NCBI RefSeq assembly: GCF_004331175.1
Contig: NZ_SJOD01000001.1
Span: forward strand, 248,001-312,000
DNA: 64,000 bases
DNA from: Acinetobacter sp. ANC 4178
GTDB taxonomy: Bacteria > Pseudomonadota > Gammaproteobacteria > Pseudomonadales > Moraxellaceae
Direction of reading: 5' to 3'
The stretch's first letter is position 1, and each line of letters starts with the position of its first letter. Both the position numbers and the translations under genes were made by a program. Of this stretch, positions 17,663 through 26,420 are shown one piece after another. The notes below the pieces were generated by a model that worked only from the letters and a program-made list of their open reading frames with translations, did no database searches and was not told where the DNA came from.

Positions 17663-19870
17663 TTACGCTTTAGCAATTTTTGAATATTTGGCACGTGCAG
17701 CATGTAGTTTTTGATAACTATCAAGTAAACGTTGATGACGATCTAACCCTTCAAGTTTCATACTAGTTGGCGTTAAGCCATAGAATCGAACACTACCATC
17801 CACTGAACCTACGGCTGCATCCATGTGTTCATCTCCAAACATGCGACGGAAATTGACTTCATAATCTTCAAGTTCCATTTCATCATCAAGTTCAACTTCC
17901 AACACGACATTTAAACATTGATAGAACAAACCACGCTCAACCGTATTGGTGTTGTATTGCAAGAAGGTTTCAACCAGATCTTTCGCTTCTTCAAATTGCT
18001 GTAAAGCCAAATAAATCATCAGTTTGAGTTCTAGAATCGTGAGCTGACCCCAAACCGTGTTGTCATCAAACTCGATTCCGATTAAGGTTTTAATGTCGGT
18101 ATAGTCATCCAATTCACTTTCTTCTAGACGTTCAACCAAGGCTTCCAGTTGTTCATCATCTAGGCGATGTAAATTCAGTGTGTCTTCGCGGAACCATAGT
18201 GCCTTATTGGTATTGTCCCAAATTAAGTCTTCAACCAAATACACTTCTGAATAATCAGGCACTAAAATACGACACGCTGTAGCACCTAAATGCTCATAAA
18301 CAGCCATGTAGACTTCTTTGCCCATATCTTTCAGAATATCAAACAAGATTTTGGCTTCATCGATATTTTTTGCATGTCCTTCAGCACTAAAGTCCCAGTC
18401 TACAAAGTCATACTCAGATTTTGCACTAAAGAAACGCCAAGACACCAAGCCACTCGAATCAATAAAGTGTTCTACAAAGTTGTTCGGTTCTGTGACTGCC
18501 TGTGAACTAAAGGTTGGACGTGGTAAATCATTTAAACCTTCAAAACTACGGCCTTGCATTAACTCGGTTAAGCTACGTTCAATCGCCACTTGCATATTTG
18601 GATGAGCACCAAACGATGCAAATACGCCACCAGTACGCGGATTCATTAAGGTGACACACATCACTGGGTACTTTCCACCCAATGATGCATCTTTCACCAG
18701 AATTGGGAAACCTTGCTCTTCTAAGCTTTTAATTCCTTCAATAATACTTGGATATTGCGCCAGTACATCGGCAGGTACATCTGGAAGTGCAATTTCCCCT
18801 TCAATGATTTCACGCTTCACCGCACGTTCAAAAATCTCGGATAAACATTGGACTTGTGCTTCGGCAAGGGTATTTCCCGCACTCATACCATTACTTAAAT
18901 ATAAGTTTTCAATTAAATTGGTTGGGAAATACACCACTTCGCCATCAGACTGACGCAAGTAAGGTAATGAACAAATACCACGCTCGATATTGCCTGAGTT
19001 GGTGTCATATAAATGCGTGCCCAAAAGTTCATTTTCAGGGTCATAAATCGCTTTGCAATACTCATCCAGAATCTCTGGCGGTAATTCACCATTTGGCCCA
19101 GGTTGGAACCATTTCTCATCTGGATAATGTACAAATTCTGCATTGGCAATGTCTTCACCCCAGAATTGATCGTTATAGAACAAATTACAGTTCAAACGTT
19201 CAATAAACTCGCCCAAAGCTGAAGCTAAAGCACTTTCTTTGGTCGCACCTTTACCATTAGAGAAACACATTGGCGAATGCGCATCGCGAATATGCAACGA
19301 CCAAACATTTGGCACAATATTGCGCCAAGATGCTATTTCAATTTTCATGCCTAAGTTAGCCAATAACGCTGACATGTTGGCAATGGTTTCTTCTAAAGGT
19401 AAGTCCTTGCCAGTAATATGCGTCAAGTGTTCAGACGCCAGATTCGGCATTAAGAGTGCTTGTGCATCTGCATCAATACTTTCAACTTCTTCAATGACAA
19501 AATCAGGTCCCGTTTGAATGACTTTCTTTACGGTACAGCGGTCAATCGAACGTAAAATTCCTTGGCGGTCTTTTTCTGAAATATCGGCTGGTAGCTCAAC
19601 TTGGATTTTAAAAATTTGTTTATAGCGGTCTTCTGGATCAACAATATTATTTTGTGATAAGCGAATGTTGTCGGTTGGAATGTTACGTGCAAGGCAATAG
19701 ACCTTAACAAAGTAAGCGGCACACATCGCTGAAGAAGCTAAGAAATAGTCGAATGGTCCTGGGGCTGAACCATCGCCTTTGTAGCGAATAGGTTGGTCAG
19801 CAATTACAGTAAAGTCATCAAATTTAGCTTCGAGTCGAAGGTTATCGAGATAATTGACTTTAATTTCCAT
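17663..19870 (-). CDS. OsmC domain / YcaO domain fusion protein
   Basis: A 735-aa two-domain protein. Residues 1-140 are OsmC-like, with the two peroxidase cysteines C50 (LASSAMCAAYF) and C112 (DRCTVKK). Residues about 150-560 are YcaO-like, with FSNGKGATKESALASALGEFIERL, an ATP-binding element, and LSEIFERAVKREIIEGE. The last 150 residues are acidic and helical (TPR-like), as in E. coli YcaO. YcaO enzymes activate amides or act with partners using ATP; E. coli YcaO is linked genetically to ribosomal S12 methylthiolation with RimO. The E. coli protein lacks the OsmC part. No neighbouring precursor peptide or azoline-type partner was found, so a RiPP role is unlikely. Its own terminator is at 17585. 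Confidence 0.9.
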   Translation of the reverse strand: MEIKVNYLDNLRLEAKFDDFTVIADQPIRYKGDGSAPGPFDYFLASSAMCAAYFVKVYCLARNIPTDNIRLSQNNIVDPEDRYKQIFKIQVELPADISEKDRQGILRSIDRCTVKKVIQTGPDFVIEEVESIDADAQALLMPNLASEHLTHITGKDLPLEETIANMSALLANLGMKIEIASWRNIVPNVWSLHIRDAHSPMCFSNGKGATKESALASALGEFIERLNCNLFYNDQFWGEDIANAEFVHYPDEKWFQPGPNGELPPEILDEYCKAIYDPENELLGTHLYDTNSGNIERGICSLPYLRQSDGEVVYFPTNLIENLYLSNGMSAGNTLAEAQVQCLSEIFERAVKREIIEGEIALPDVPADVLAQYPSIIEGIKSLEEQGFPILVKDASLGGKYPVMCVTLMNPRTGGVFASFGAHPNMQVAIERSLTELMQGRSFEGLNDLPRPTFSSQAVTEPNNFVEHFIDSSGLVSWRFFSAKSEYDFVDWDFSAEGHAKNIDEAKILFDILKDMGKEVYMAVYEHLGATACRILVPDYSEVYLVEDLIWDNTNKALWFREDTLNLHRLDDEQLEALVERLEESELDDYTDIKTLIGIEFDDNTVWGQLTILELKLMIYLALQQFEEAKDLVETFLQYNTNTVERGLFYQCLNVVLEVELDDEMELEDYEVNFRRMFGDEHMDAAVGSVDGSVRFYGLTPTSMKLEGLDRHQRLLDSYQKLHAARAKYSKIAKA

Positions 19871-20307
19871 GTTGGCACCTAATGATGCTTATATGCCTAC
19901 ACCAGACAGATAAGCGTCGAAAATATTGAATTAAAAGCAGAATGCAATGAAGAAATTGGTTTGCAAAAAGAATCAGCCAAAGGCTTGGCGCTGATTAAAA
20001 AACGGCTTAACGAATGCGCGTAGATTTTACAGATTTCTGGCTCAAAGTGGAAATGCTATCTTGAGATTTATGCAATTTTTCCCATAAGCCCGTACATTTT
20101 AAATATGCCCTATATTCAATTGCTCAGTTTTTCAAAACAAAACTCATCTAAACAATATGTATATCATTCACTGTGCAGATGAATCCTGTATTGATGAAAC
20201 ATTGTGATATTCCCCTGAATTCTCAGGGAAACATCAGAAGTCTATCCTTGGGTCAATTCAACCCGTGCAAGCTTGGCATCACAATTTTGATGACAATATG
20301 CTAAATG
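19871..20307. other. Intergenic region upstream of the OsmC-YcaO gene
   Basis: No supported gene. An open stretch with no ATG at about 19888-20023 (plus strand) reads KESAKGLALIKKRLNECA at its end and looks protein-like, but it has no start codon and may be chance. An imperfect hairpin around CCCCTGA-ATTC-TCAGGG lies at 20212-20228. Confidence 0.3.
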
Positions 20308-20763
20308 CTAACTCAGTTTCTCTAATTGAAAATCTTCAAATGCATCAAATGGCCGACCCGAATTTGGGTCAATAACTTCCACATAATTTTGCCCCCATAC
20401 TATGAGGTTACGTTCTTTCACACCATGAAGTTCAATCTGGAGCTTTCCATTATCATTAAACGCAAACTTCCCATTAAAAGTTTCAGACTTCTTGTTGCCA
20501 CTATTGGCTGTCCGCACCAATTCAAAGCTTTGATCCTGATTCAATTTTAAATCAATAGTTGATCCTTCACAGCCATCACAGAACGTGGGGCAAGTCACAC
20601 ATGGCGTAATCCCACGGTATTGCCCCACCCACAGTTGCACTTGAGGATCTACAGCTTTTATCGATTTTTCAGTTTCACGGGTTGAATGTTCAGCTTGTTT
20701 TGACTGGCTACAGCCCAAACATAAACTGGCAAAAACGAATGAACAGAGTAATGTTTTTTTCAT
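20308..20763 (-). CDS. NlpE-like lipoprotein with a four-cysteine cluster
   Basis: A 151-aa lipoprotein: MKKTLLCSFVFASLCLGC gives a lipobox with Cys18 as lipidation site. The mature part has the NlpE/META-like start VGQYRGITPC, then L-rich strands with FELVRTANSG and FNGKFAFNDNGKLQIE. Usual NlpE proteins carry one CxxC; here C55-x2-C58-x3-C62-x2-C65 gives two. The spacing suggests metal binding or paired disulfides. The ATG follows directly on the stop codon of the TonB receptor gene (0 bp), so it belongs to that operon. With the DUF2946 gene upstream, a copper or similar metal role is reasonable. It may instead simply be an envelope stress sensor. Confidence 0.75.
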   Translation of the reverse strand: MKKTLLCSFVFASLCLGCSQSKQAEHSTRETEKSIKAVDPQVQLWVGQYRGITPCVTCPTFCDGCEGSTIDLKLNQDQSFELVRTANSGNKKSETFNGKFAFNDNGKLQIELHGVKERNLIVWGQNYVEVIDPNSGRPFDAFEDFQLEKLS

Positions 20764-22944
20764 TTAGAATGTCCAGTTCAGGGTAGCGGTTGCCTTAAGC
20801 GGTTCACCAGGTTGAACCCAATTATTGGTATAGCTTGCAACGTAATAATCTTGATCGAAGAGATTATCGATATTAAGTTGCACGCGTAAATCAGGACGAA
20901 GTTGTGCATACGCCCCTACATTTACAACAATAAAATCAGGTAAGCTCGTACCGTTATCAATATAGTTTGCACTGCGCTTACCATAATAATTCACATGACC
21001 AATCAAACCTGCCTCATATCCCGCCAGGTTGAATTGGTAATTCGCACTTAAGTTCGCAGTATGTTTAGGAATATTCTTTAATCTTGCCCCTTTTGCCTCA
21101 ACTTCACTCTCAACGATAGATGCATCCGTAAACGTATAATTTGCGTTGAGACGTAGCTGATCGGTCAATTGGTGTTGTAATTCAAATTCAACCCCGTGGC
21201 TTTGCACGCGTCCACTATCAACATAACTATCACTAATCCCTTCAGTTAAAAGATGCTGTTTATCGAGATCAAAATAAGTCAGTCCCAACCAGCTTTTGGC
21301 TTGGAATTGATATTTTGCACCGACTTCCCAACTTTCAGTTTTCTCAGGATCATACAAGTCATTGTTTTTATTTAATCCTGTATTTAGTTCAAAAGCTTTG
21401 CCCCAATTCGTATAGAAAGATAGTTTCTCAGTGGGTTGATAATTGATTCCTGCACGTGGACTAAAAGGTGTAAATGCCTGTTCAGAAGATTTTCCACTAC
21501 GATGGTCATCAATTTGCTGTTCTAAACGATTTGCACGTCCCCCAATCAAAACGTTCCACTGATCATTCAGGAAAATCTGATCTTGCAGATTAAAGCCCAA
21601 CATCTCCTGCGTTTCTTTGGTGTTTTTGGTGGTTCGTGTTAAAGGCAAAATATTCTGACCATAGACAGGATGATCAAGATTAATCTGACTCGATGCTCCC
21701 GCGGCACTACGGCGTTGTAACTGATCAATCGTATAGTGACCCGCTTCTATATTAGTGACCAGCTCATGTCGAATTGACCCTGTATTAAAATTACCCCGCA
21801 AAATCGACTGAAAGTTTGTCGTCTCGGTTTCAAATTGACGTGAACGACGGAAACGGTTTGCGGTCTGTCCATCTGCGGTGATAGAAGAAATTTCAGTCGA
21901 CGTCCCCGCTCGCTCACCATGACTATAGGTGATTGCCGTGGTGTTGTTCCAATCCTCATTAAATGCATGATTCACACGCAGTTGAACCATTTGATCTTGA
22001 ATTTCAATATCACCGTCGCTGGGTTCGCCTAAAAATGTTTTTTTGTTCAGCTTCAATTGCCCATAAACCATGGGAATACCTCGGTCAAATACCCCTTTCG
22101 ATTGAGCAAACTCGGTATCCAAATTCAACTGGGTTTGCGCTGAAAGCTTCCAAGCCAGTTGCGGCGCAATATAATAATGTTGATTATCTACTTGATCTCG
22201 AAAGCTCTGATTATTTTCATAAGCCAAACCCAGTCGATAAGCCACATCCTGATTCATTGCACCTGTGGTATCCAATGCAGCACGATATTCTTCAAGGGTA
22301 CTGCCACTTAAACTTAGGCTATTTATAGATTCCCATTCGGGCTGTTTGGTGGTGATATTCATAATCCCGCCAATTGCTCCTTGCCCATACATCGCTGCCA
22401 TAGGGCCTTTCAGGAAATCAATCGCGTGGATATTCACCATGTCACGTGGTGTATGAATACCACTCACTGAACTTAAACCATTTCGCATATAGATGGTGCC
22501 CATATTAGGGTCTGTGCTAAATCCTCGAAAAGAATAATTATCCCAAAAACCACCACCATAACTGTCTTGATAAACCACACCATTGACCAATGACAAGGCA
22601 TCACTGATCCGCTGAACATGATGATTTTGAATGTCCTCATTGGAAACATGGGACTTCGTAAATGGAACTTCTAATAAGTCATGATTAAACTGGGTAATCG
22701 CCTGAGATGAGGTATGTCGTTCATCCTGCTTTTCAGCAGTCAAAGTAATGGTCGACAACTGGGTTGCTTTTGTATTTTCTTTAATCTCTGCTGCATGACT
22801 GCTTTGAGCATTTAAGCCTGATATTGCACCCAGTATTACACTACATAAAACTTTAAAAATTCGAGAGTTAATCAGTGTTTGAACATGTGGCGAAACCATA
22901 CCGCCATTTCCCTTAAGGAACGGATTTAACTTGAATTGAGACAT
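20764..22944 (-). CDS. TonB-dependent receptor (siderophore/metallophore type)
   Basis: A 726-aa outer-membrane receptor. The N-terminus has a long n-region, then a signal sequence (about residues 28-52). The TonB-box region STITLTAE is followed by the plug (VSNEDIQNHHVQRISDALSLVNGV, IDFLKGPMAAMYGQGAIGGIMNITTK) and a 22-strand barrel ending in TATLNWTF. AAGGA lies 8 nt before the start. It is clearly paralogous to the receptor at 43123-45216 (shared YGGGFWDNYSFRGFSTDPN). It lies downstream of a DUF2946 gene and directly upstream of an NlpE-like lipoprotein. That context favours uptake of a metal or metallophore other than a ferric siderophore, but the substrate is not shown. Confidence 0.87.
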   Translation of the reverse strand: MSQFKLNPFLKGNGGMVSPHVQTLINSRIFKVLCSVILGAISGLNAQSSHAAEIKENTKATQLSTITLTAEKQDERHTSSQAITQFNHDLLEVPFTKSHVSNEDIQNHHVQRISDALSLVNGVVYQDSYGGGFWDNYSFRGFSTDPNMGTIYMRNGLSSVSGIHTPRDMVNIHAIDFLKGPMAAMYGQGAIGGIMNITTKQPEWESINSLSLSGSTLEEYRAALDTTGAMNQDVAYRLGLAYENNQSFRDQVDNQHYYIAPQLAWKLSAQTQLNLDTEFAQSKGVFDRGIPMVYGQLKLNKKTFLGEPSDGDIEIQDQMVQLRVNHAFNEDWNNTTAITYSHGERAGTSTEISSITADGQTANRFRRSRQFETETTNFQSILRGNFNTGSIRHELVTNIEAGHYTIDQLQRRSAAGASSQINLDHPVYGQNILPLTRTTKNTKETQEMLGFNLQDQIFLNDQWNVLIGGRANRLEQQIDDHRSGKSSEQAFTPFSPRAGINYQPTEKLSFYTNWGKAFELNTGLNKNNDLYDPEKTESWEVGAKYQFQAKSWLGLTYFDLDKQHLLTEGISDSYVDSGRVQSHGVEFELQHQLTDQLRLNANYTFTDASIVESEVEAKGARLKNIPKHTANLSANYQFNLAGYEAGLIGHVNYYGKRSANYIDNGTSLPDFIVVNVGAYAQLRPDLRVQLNIDNLFDQDYYVASYTNNWVQPGEPLKATATLNWTF

Positions 22945-23022
22945 TTCAATTCCTTTAATGCGTAAAATTCTATGAGAACTTTTCTTGCTTTAAAAAGTTC
23001 TCTAACTAAAGTTGTTAGAAAT

Positions 23023-23439
23023 TCAGGCAAATAAAGGTGGGGCTCGCCCTTGAGGAGTGAGAAATAGCCGCTGTAAAACAAAAAAGACATGCTTAAACGC
23101 TTTTTGGAATGCAAGCATACGAACTTGCATACGCGTAAAGACTTCTTGGATGCCAAGATTTAAATGAGCAACTAAATGTCCATACACCGTACAGAAAATA
23201 CAGTGATGATCTAAATGATGTTGGTGCTGAGATGGCGAATGCTGCATGTTTTGCATATCATGCATAGATTCAGCATGTGCATGATGGCTAGTCTGTTGAG
23301 TTTCTTTCGTCTGAGCAACTAATTCAGCAATAGTGATACAGACCTGAGCAATTTGGAGTTTCTCAGGTAATAAGGGCTGCAAAAAAACTGCAACCTGTAT
23401 CCACATCGCTATTAAAGCGAGCACTAAAGATGCTCTCAA
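23023..23439 (-). CDS. DUF2946-like His-rich membrane-anchored protein
   Basis: A 138-aa protein with an N-terminal hydrophobic helix (LVLALIAMWIQVAVFLQPLLP), a His/Met-rich middle (HHAHAESMHDMQNMQHS, HQHHLDHHCIFCTVYGH) and a proline-rich tail PQGRAPPLFA. The CxxC next to a His cluster, and the tail, are typical of DUF2946 proteins, which are often found beside copper genes. The start appears to be TTG at 23439; no in-frame ATG exists before the upstream stop, so an alternative non-ATG start is possible. It precedes the TonB receptor gene on the same strand with a 78-bp gap. Metal binding is likely; which metal is inference. Confidence 0.75.
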   Translation of the reverse strand: MRASLVLALIAMWIQVAVFLQPLLPEKLQIAQVCITIAELVAQTKETQQTSHHAHAESMHDMQNMQHSPSQHQHHLDHHCIFCTVYGHLVAHLNLGIQEVFTRMQVRMLAFQKAFKHVFFVLQRLFLTPQGRAPPLFA

Positions 23440-23771
23440 CCGAATCCAGTCTAAAATGATGAACGCGGAAAACTAACATAGATGTAACACTTGAATCAAT
23501 TACCCTGCATAAAATTCTAAATACTGTTAAAAACTATTCATTGCTTAACAATGTCTAATGTTGAATCAAAGTTCTATCCAGTTCATTTTGGAATTCCTTG
23601 TTCTTTTATCACCCTATCAATCGTTTTTTATACTTAGAGGATGCACAATATTTAGACATTCATAATTCCGCATCAACATTTTGAAAATTATGTTTTAAGA
23701 AGAGTTGAGAAACATGCGAGTCAATTCTCTATCAGACGATTCAACTTTATTCATGTGGCTATAAGGCAGCT
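23440..23771. other. Intergenic region upstream of the DUF2946 operon
   Basis: A 330-bp promoter-containing region between the glutamine synthetase-like stop and the DUF2946 start. I see no clear Fur, Zur or CueR dyad in it and no short gene. Confidence 0.35.
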
Positions 23772-25172
23772 TTAAATATTCCACATTTGTTCTATGGAAG
23801 TAATTTGACTATACACATGCTGATGTTCTGCATGTTTGACAGCACACCAAAGCTCCATAAAACGCTTACCCAAATAGCTCTGTAAAATATGGTTTTCTTT
23901 AAACAGTGCTAAAGCATCCAACTGATTTGTCGCTAAAAAGACACGTTCAGTAGGATCACTCATTTGGTTCGTTGCTGTAGGAACCACTAAAGGATGGGTC
24001 AAGCCATGTAATGTTCCAATCAAAATCACGGCTGTGGTCAAATATGGATTACAGTCTGCACCTGCCACACGATATTCTAATCGGCTATTTTCAGCATCTG
24101 AACATGGAATCCGAATTGCGACATTGCGGTTATTCAGCCCCCAATTTGCTTCTAAAGGCACATGGTTGCCTTTCTGGAAGCGTCGAAAAGAATTGATATT
24201 GGGTGCAAGTATCGCCATGCTTGGCGGTAAAAGTAGAATCAGCCCGCTAATCACTTTTAATAATTCAGCCGATACCGATTCATTTGGCTGCATACGAAAC
24301 ACATTCCGTTTGGCTCGATCTAAAAGACTCATATGAAAGTGCATACCACTCCCTGCTTTATAAAGATCAGGTTTTGCTAAAAAGCTGGTACTTAATCCAT
24401 GTTTTAAAGCTACTTGTTTGATCGTGCGCTTTAAAAGCATAATTTGGTCGCATAATTTAAGAATATCGTCCATATGCTGAATATTAATTTCATATTGCCC
24501 AGCGGATGATTCAGCCACAATGCCCGTAATGTTTATGCCCTGCAAAGCAGCAATATATTCAACTTCATCTAGAACTTGTTGATAGCTATTTGGCGCCTGA
24601 ACATCAAAACATTGACTAGATACCATAGTCCCTGCATTTACATTCAGATCGGACAGGTAAAACTCTAATTCCGCAGCCATACATGGATATAAATGCTGCT
24701 TTTCGAGTTGTGCCAATATGTTCTTTAAAATATTTCGTGGTTCATATTCGCAATCAGCGTTCCCTTCTTTCATACTTAATAATAATTGAGCATTCAATTC
24801 AGGCTCTAACGGACAAGGCTGTAAACTTCCTAATACTGGTTTGCAAAAATAATCTGGCTCTCCAATATGTTTTCCCAATCCTGTTTCTTCTATCACCTCC
24901 CCATCTAGGCTCATCGCATAAATTGAGAGCGGAAAATAACATCCTTTACTCAGTTTTCTAAGACTACTTACATCAATTCGTTTACCGCGCACATGCCCGT
25001 TAATATCATATAAGCAAATATCAATATGTTTGGTATTGGGATATCGAGTGAAATAGTTCTCTACTTCATCTAAAAATAATAGTTCATCTAAATCCAAAGT
25101 AGAGGTATCAAGGGGGATGTTTATTCTCGAACTGTGTTGTTTATCTTGTATCGTGAGTAAGCTACTCATCAT
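23772..25172 (-). CDS. Glutamine synthetase family protein (gamma-glutamylpolyamine synthetase-like)
   Basis: A 466-aa member of the class used in polyamine catabolism (PuuA type). Seen: DINGHVRGKRID near the start, the ATP/metal motif AAELEFYL, SSAGQYEINIQH, SGMHFHMSL, and the late NRNVAIRIPCSDAENSRLEYR. The start is Met1 or Met2 with AAGG upstream. PuuA-type enzymes ligate glutamate to putrescine or other amines, whereas GlnA makes glutamine; a GlnA-type adenylylation site was not seen. No puu genes are adjacent, so the amine acceptor is open. Confidence 0.85.
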   Translation of the reverse strand: MMSSLLTIQDKQHSSRINIPLDTSTLDLDELLFLDEVENYFTRYPNTKHIDICLYDINGHVRGKRIDVSSLRKLSKGCYFPLSIYAMSLDGEVIEETGLGKHIGEPDYFCKPVLGSLQPCPLEPELNAQLLLSMKEGNADCEYEPRNILKNILAQLEKQHLYPCMAAELEFYLSDLNVNAGTMVSSQCFDVQAPNSYQQVLDEVEYIAALQGINITGIVAESSAGQYEINIQHMDDILKLCDQIMLLKRTIKQVALKHGLSTSFLAKPDLYKAGSGMHFHMSLLDRAKRNVFRMQPNESVSAELLKVISGLILLLPPSMAILAPNINSFRRFQKGNHVPLEANWGLNNRNVAIRIPCSDAENSRLEYRVAGADCNPYLTTAVILIGTLHGLTHPLVVPTATNQMSDPTERVFLATNQLDALALFKENHILQSYLGKRFMELWCAVKHAEHQHVYSQITSIEQMWNI

Positions 25173-25502
25173 CTATAACCTTATTTAATTTGAATGGACT
25201 CAAGATAAATGAGGCATGCCATGAAGTAACGTAAATGTTGCGTAAATTTTTTAAATAACCATATAAAACAAAATATTAAAATTTATTTAACCTTTATTTT
25301 ATTTGTTTAAAGATACTCATTTTAGGCTTATGACTGCATAAAATTAAATAAAAAGCTCGAAATGATTTCGGGCTTTTTTAAAATCAAACTAAATTTATTG
25401 ACTGCTTTAGCCAATTACATCAGTCAAAAATTTACGAAATCAAAAAATCTATATCCCTTATGAGCAGGCTCATTTTTATGGGCTTAGAGGTTTTTCTTAA
25501 CT
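25173..25502. other. Intergenic region upstream of the glutamine synthetase-like gene
   Basis: AT-rich DNA with the terminator at 25350-25379. Between that and the end of murI there is no further gene other than the severed murI tail annotated separately. Confidence 0.4.
25350..25379. terminator. Bidirectional terminator downstream of murI
   Basis: AAAGCTCGAAA and TTTCGGGCTTT (one T-G pair) with a 3-nt loop, flanked by A- and T-runs on both sides. It lies about 125 bp after the former murI stop at 25503. Confidence 0.75.
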
Positions 25503-26303
25503 TTAAAAACCTGTAGTTTCTACGGGTAAATGCCTACCTAACAAAGAAAAAGTAACATCAGCGACTTCCAACGGGTCTGAACTGGTCCAGATAATATGAT
25601 TCCCCTCATTAGTACGTTAAGAACTTAAATGATATTGATTGAGCTGCCGAATTAGTTGTGCTGTAACAGCTTCTGAAGGCTCAATAATTTGAATATCACG
25701 ACCGACAATATCCTGAATAGTATCTGAGACAAATGGATAGTGTGTGCAACCTAAAATAATCGTATCGACTTTTTGCTTGACTAGTGGCGCCAAAATATTT
25801 TTTAAATAATCTTTAACTTCCGCTGTATGTGCTTTCCCTGTTTCGATTTTTTCGGCCAAACCAATACACGGCACTAAAGACACTTTAATATCTTGCGCAT
25901 ACGTTTCAATTAAACTTTTTAAGTTTTTTCCCTTCACCGTCGTTGCAGTTGCCAAGACAGCAATATGCTTGCTTTGTGTCATTGCTACTGCGGGTTTTAC
26001 CGCTGGTTCTATTGCAATAAGCGGCACATTCATTTGCGCTCTGATTGTTTCAATCGCTACAGCCGTCATGGTATTACAAGCGACAACAATCGCTTTGCAC
26101 TTCCCGTCATTTATAAGATTTGAGATTAAATGAGTAGTTCTTGAAACAATCCAGTCGCTATCTTTGTCGCCATAAGGAACATATTTTGAGTCTGCAAAGT
26201 AAATAATATCTTCATTCGGAAGGGCCTGCCGAATGTGTTTAAATAGAGACAGCCCGCCTAAACCAGAATCAATCATTCCAATCGGGTTATTCTTCTGATT
26301 CAT
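25503..26303 (-). pseudogene. murI: Glutamate racemase with an in-frame premature stop
   Basis: Glutamate racemase makes D-glutamate for peptidoglycan. The open frame 25617-26303 gives 228 aa with DSGLGGLS at residues 12-19, catalytic C76 (VVACNTMT) and C186 (ILGCTHYPF), so both catalytic cysteines are there. The frame stops at TAA (25617-25619), but the same frame continues for 37 more sense codons (RTNEG, then TSSDPLEVADVTFSLLGRHL) to a TAA at 25503. Restored length is 266 residues, the usual size, and that tail fits the family C-terminal helix. I read this as a nonsense mutation removing the tail. The 228-aa product could still be active, or another racemase may cover the need. It lies 117 bp beyond hutG, which may be transcribed with it. 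Confidence 0.7.
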
Positions 26304-26377
26304 TATTTTTCCAATTTAAAATTCTAAAAGAAACTCTATTTTTCATTATTATATTATATTTTTTATAGCCTTTTAAA

Positions 26378-26400
26378 TCAGGCCTTAACTGAAGACCTGA
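26378..26400 (-). terminator. Possible weak terminator after hutG
   Basis: TCAGG-C-CTT and AAG-A-CCTGA form a stem with one mismatch and a 5-nt loop, just downstream of hutG. The T-tract is short, so partial readthrough to murI is possible. Confidence 0.35.
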
Positions 26401-26420
26401 CTTAAAAATATATCTTTAAC

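Noticed and set aside
17663..19870. YcaO gene as marker of an azole-peptide (RiPP) cluster
   Set aside because: The OsmC fusion and lack of precursor peptide, dehydrogenase or E1-like partner point to the housekeeping YcaO type.
19888..20023. Protein-like plus-strand frame upstream of the OsmC-YcaO gene
   Set aside because: No start codon and no ribosome site; only noted in the intergenic entry.
20212..20228. Imperfect hairpin CCCCTGA-ATTC-TCAGGG as terminator
   Set aside because: A bulged stem and no T-tract on either strand.
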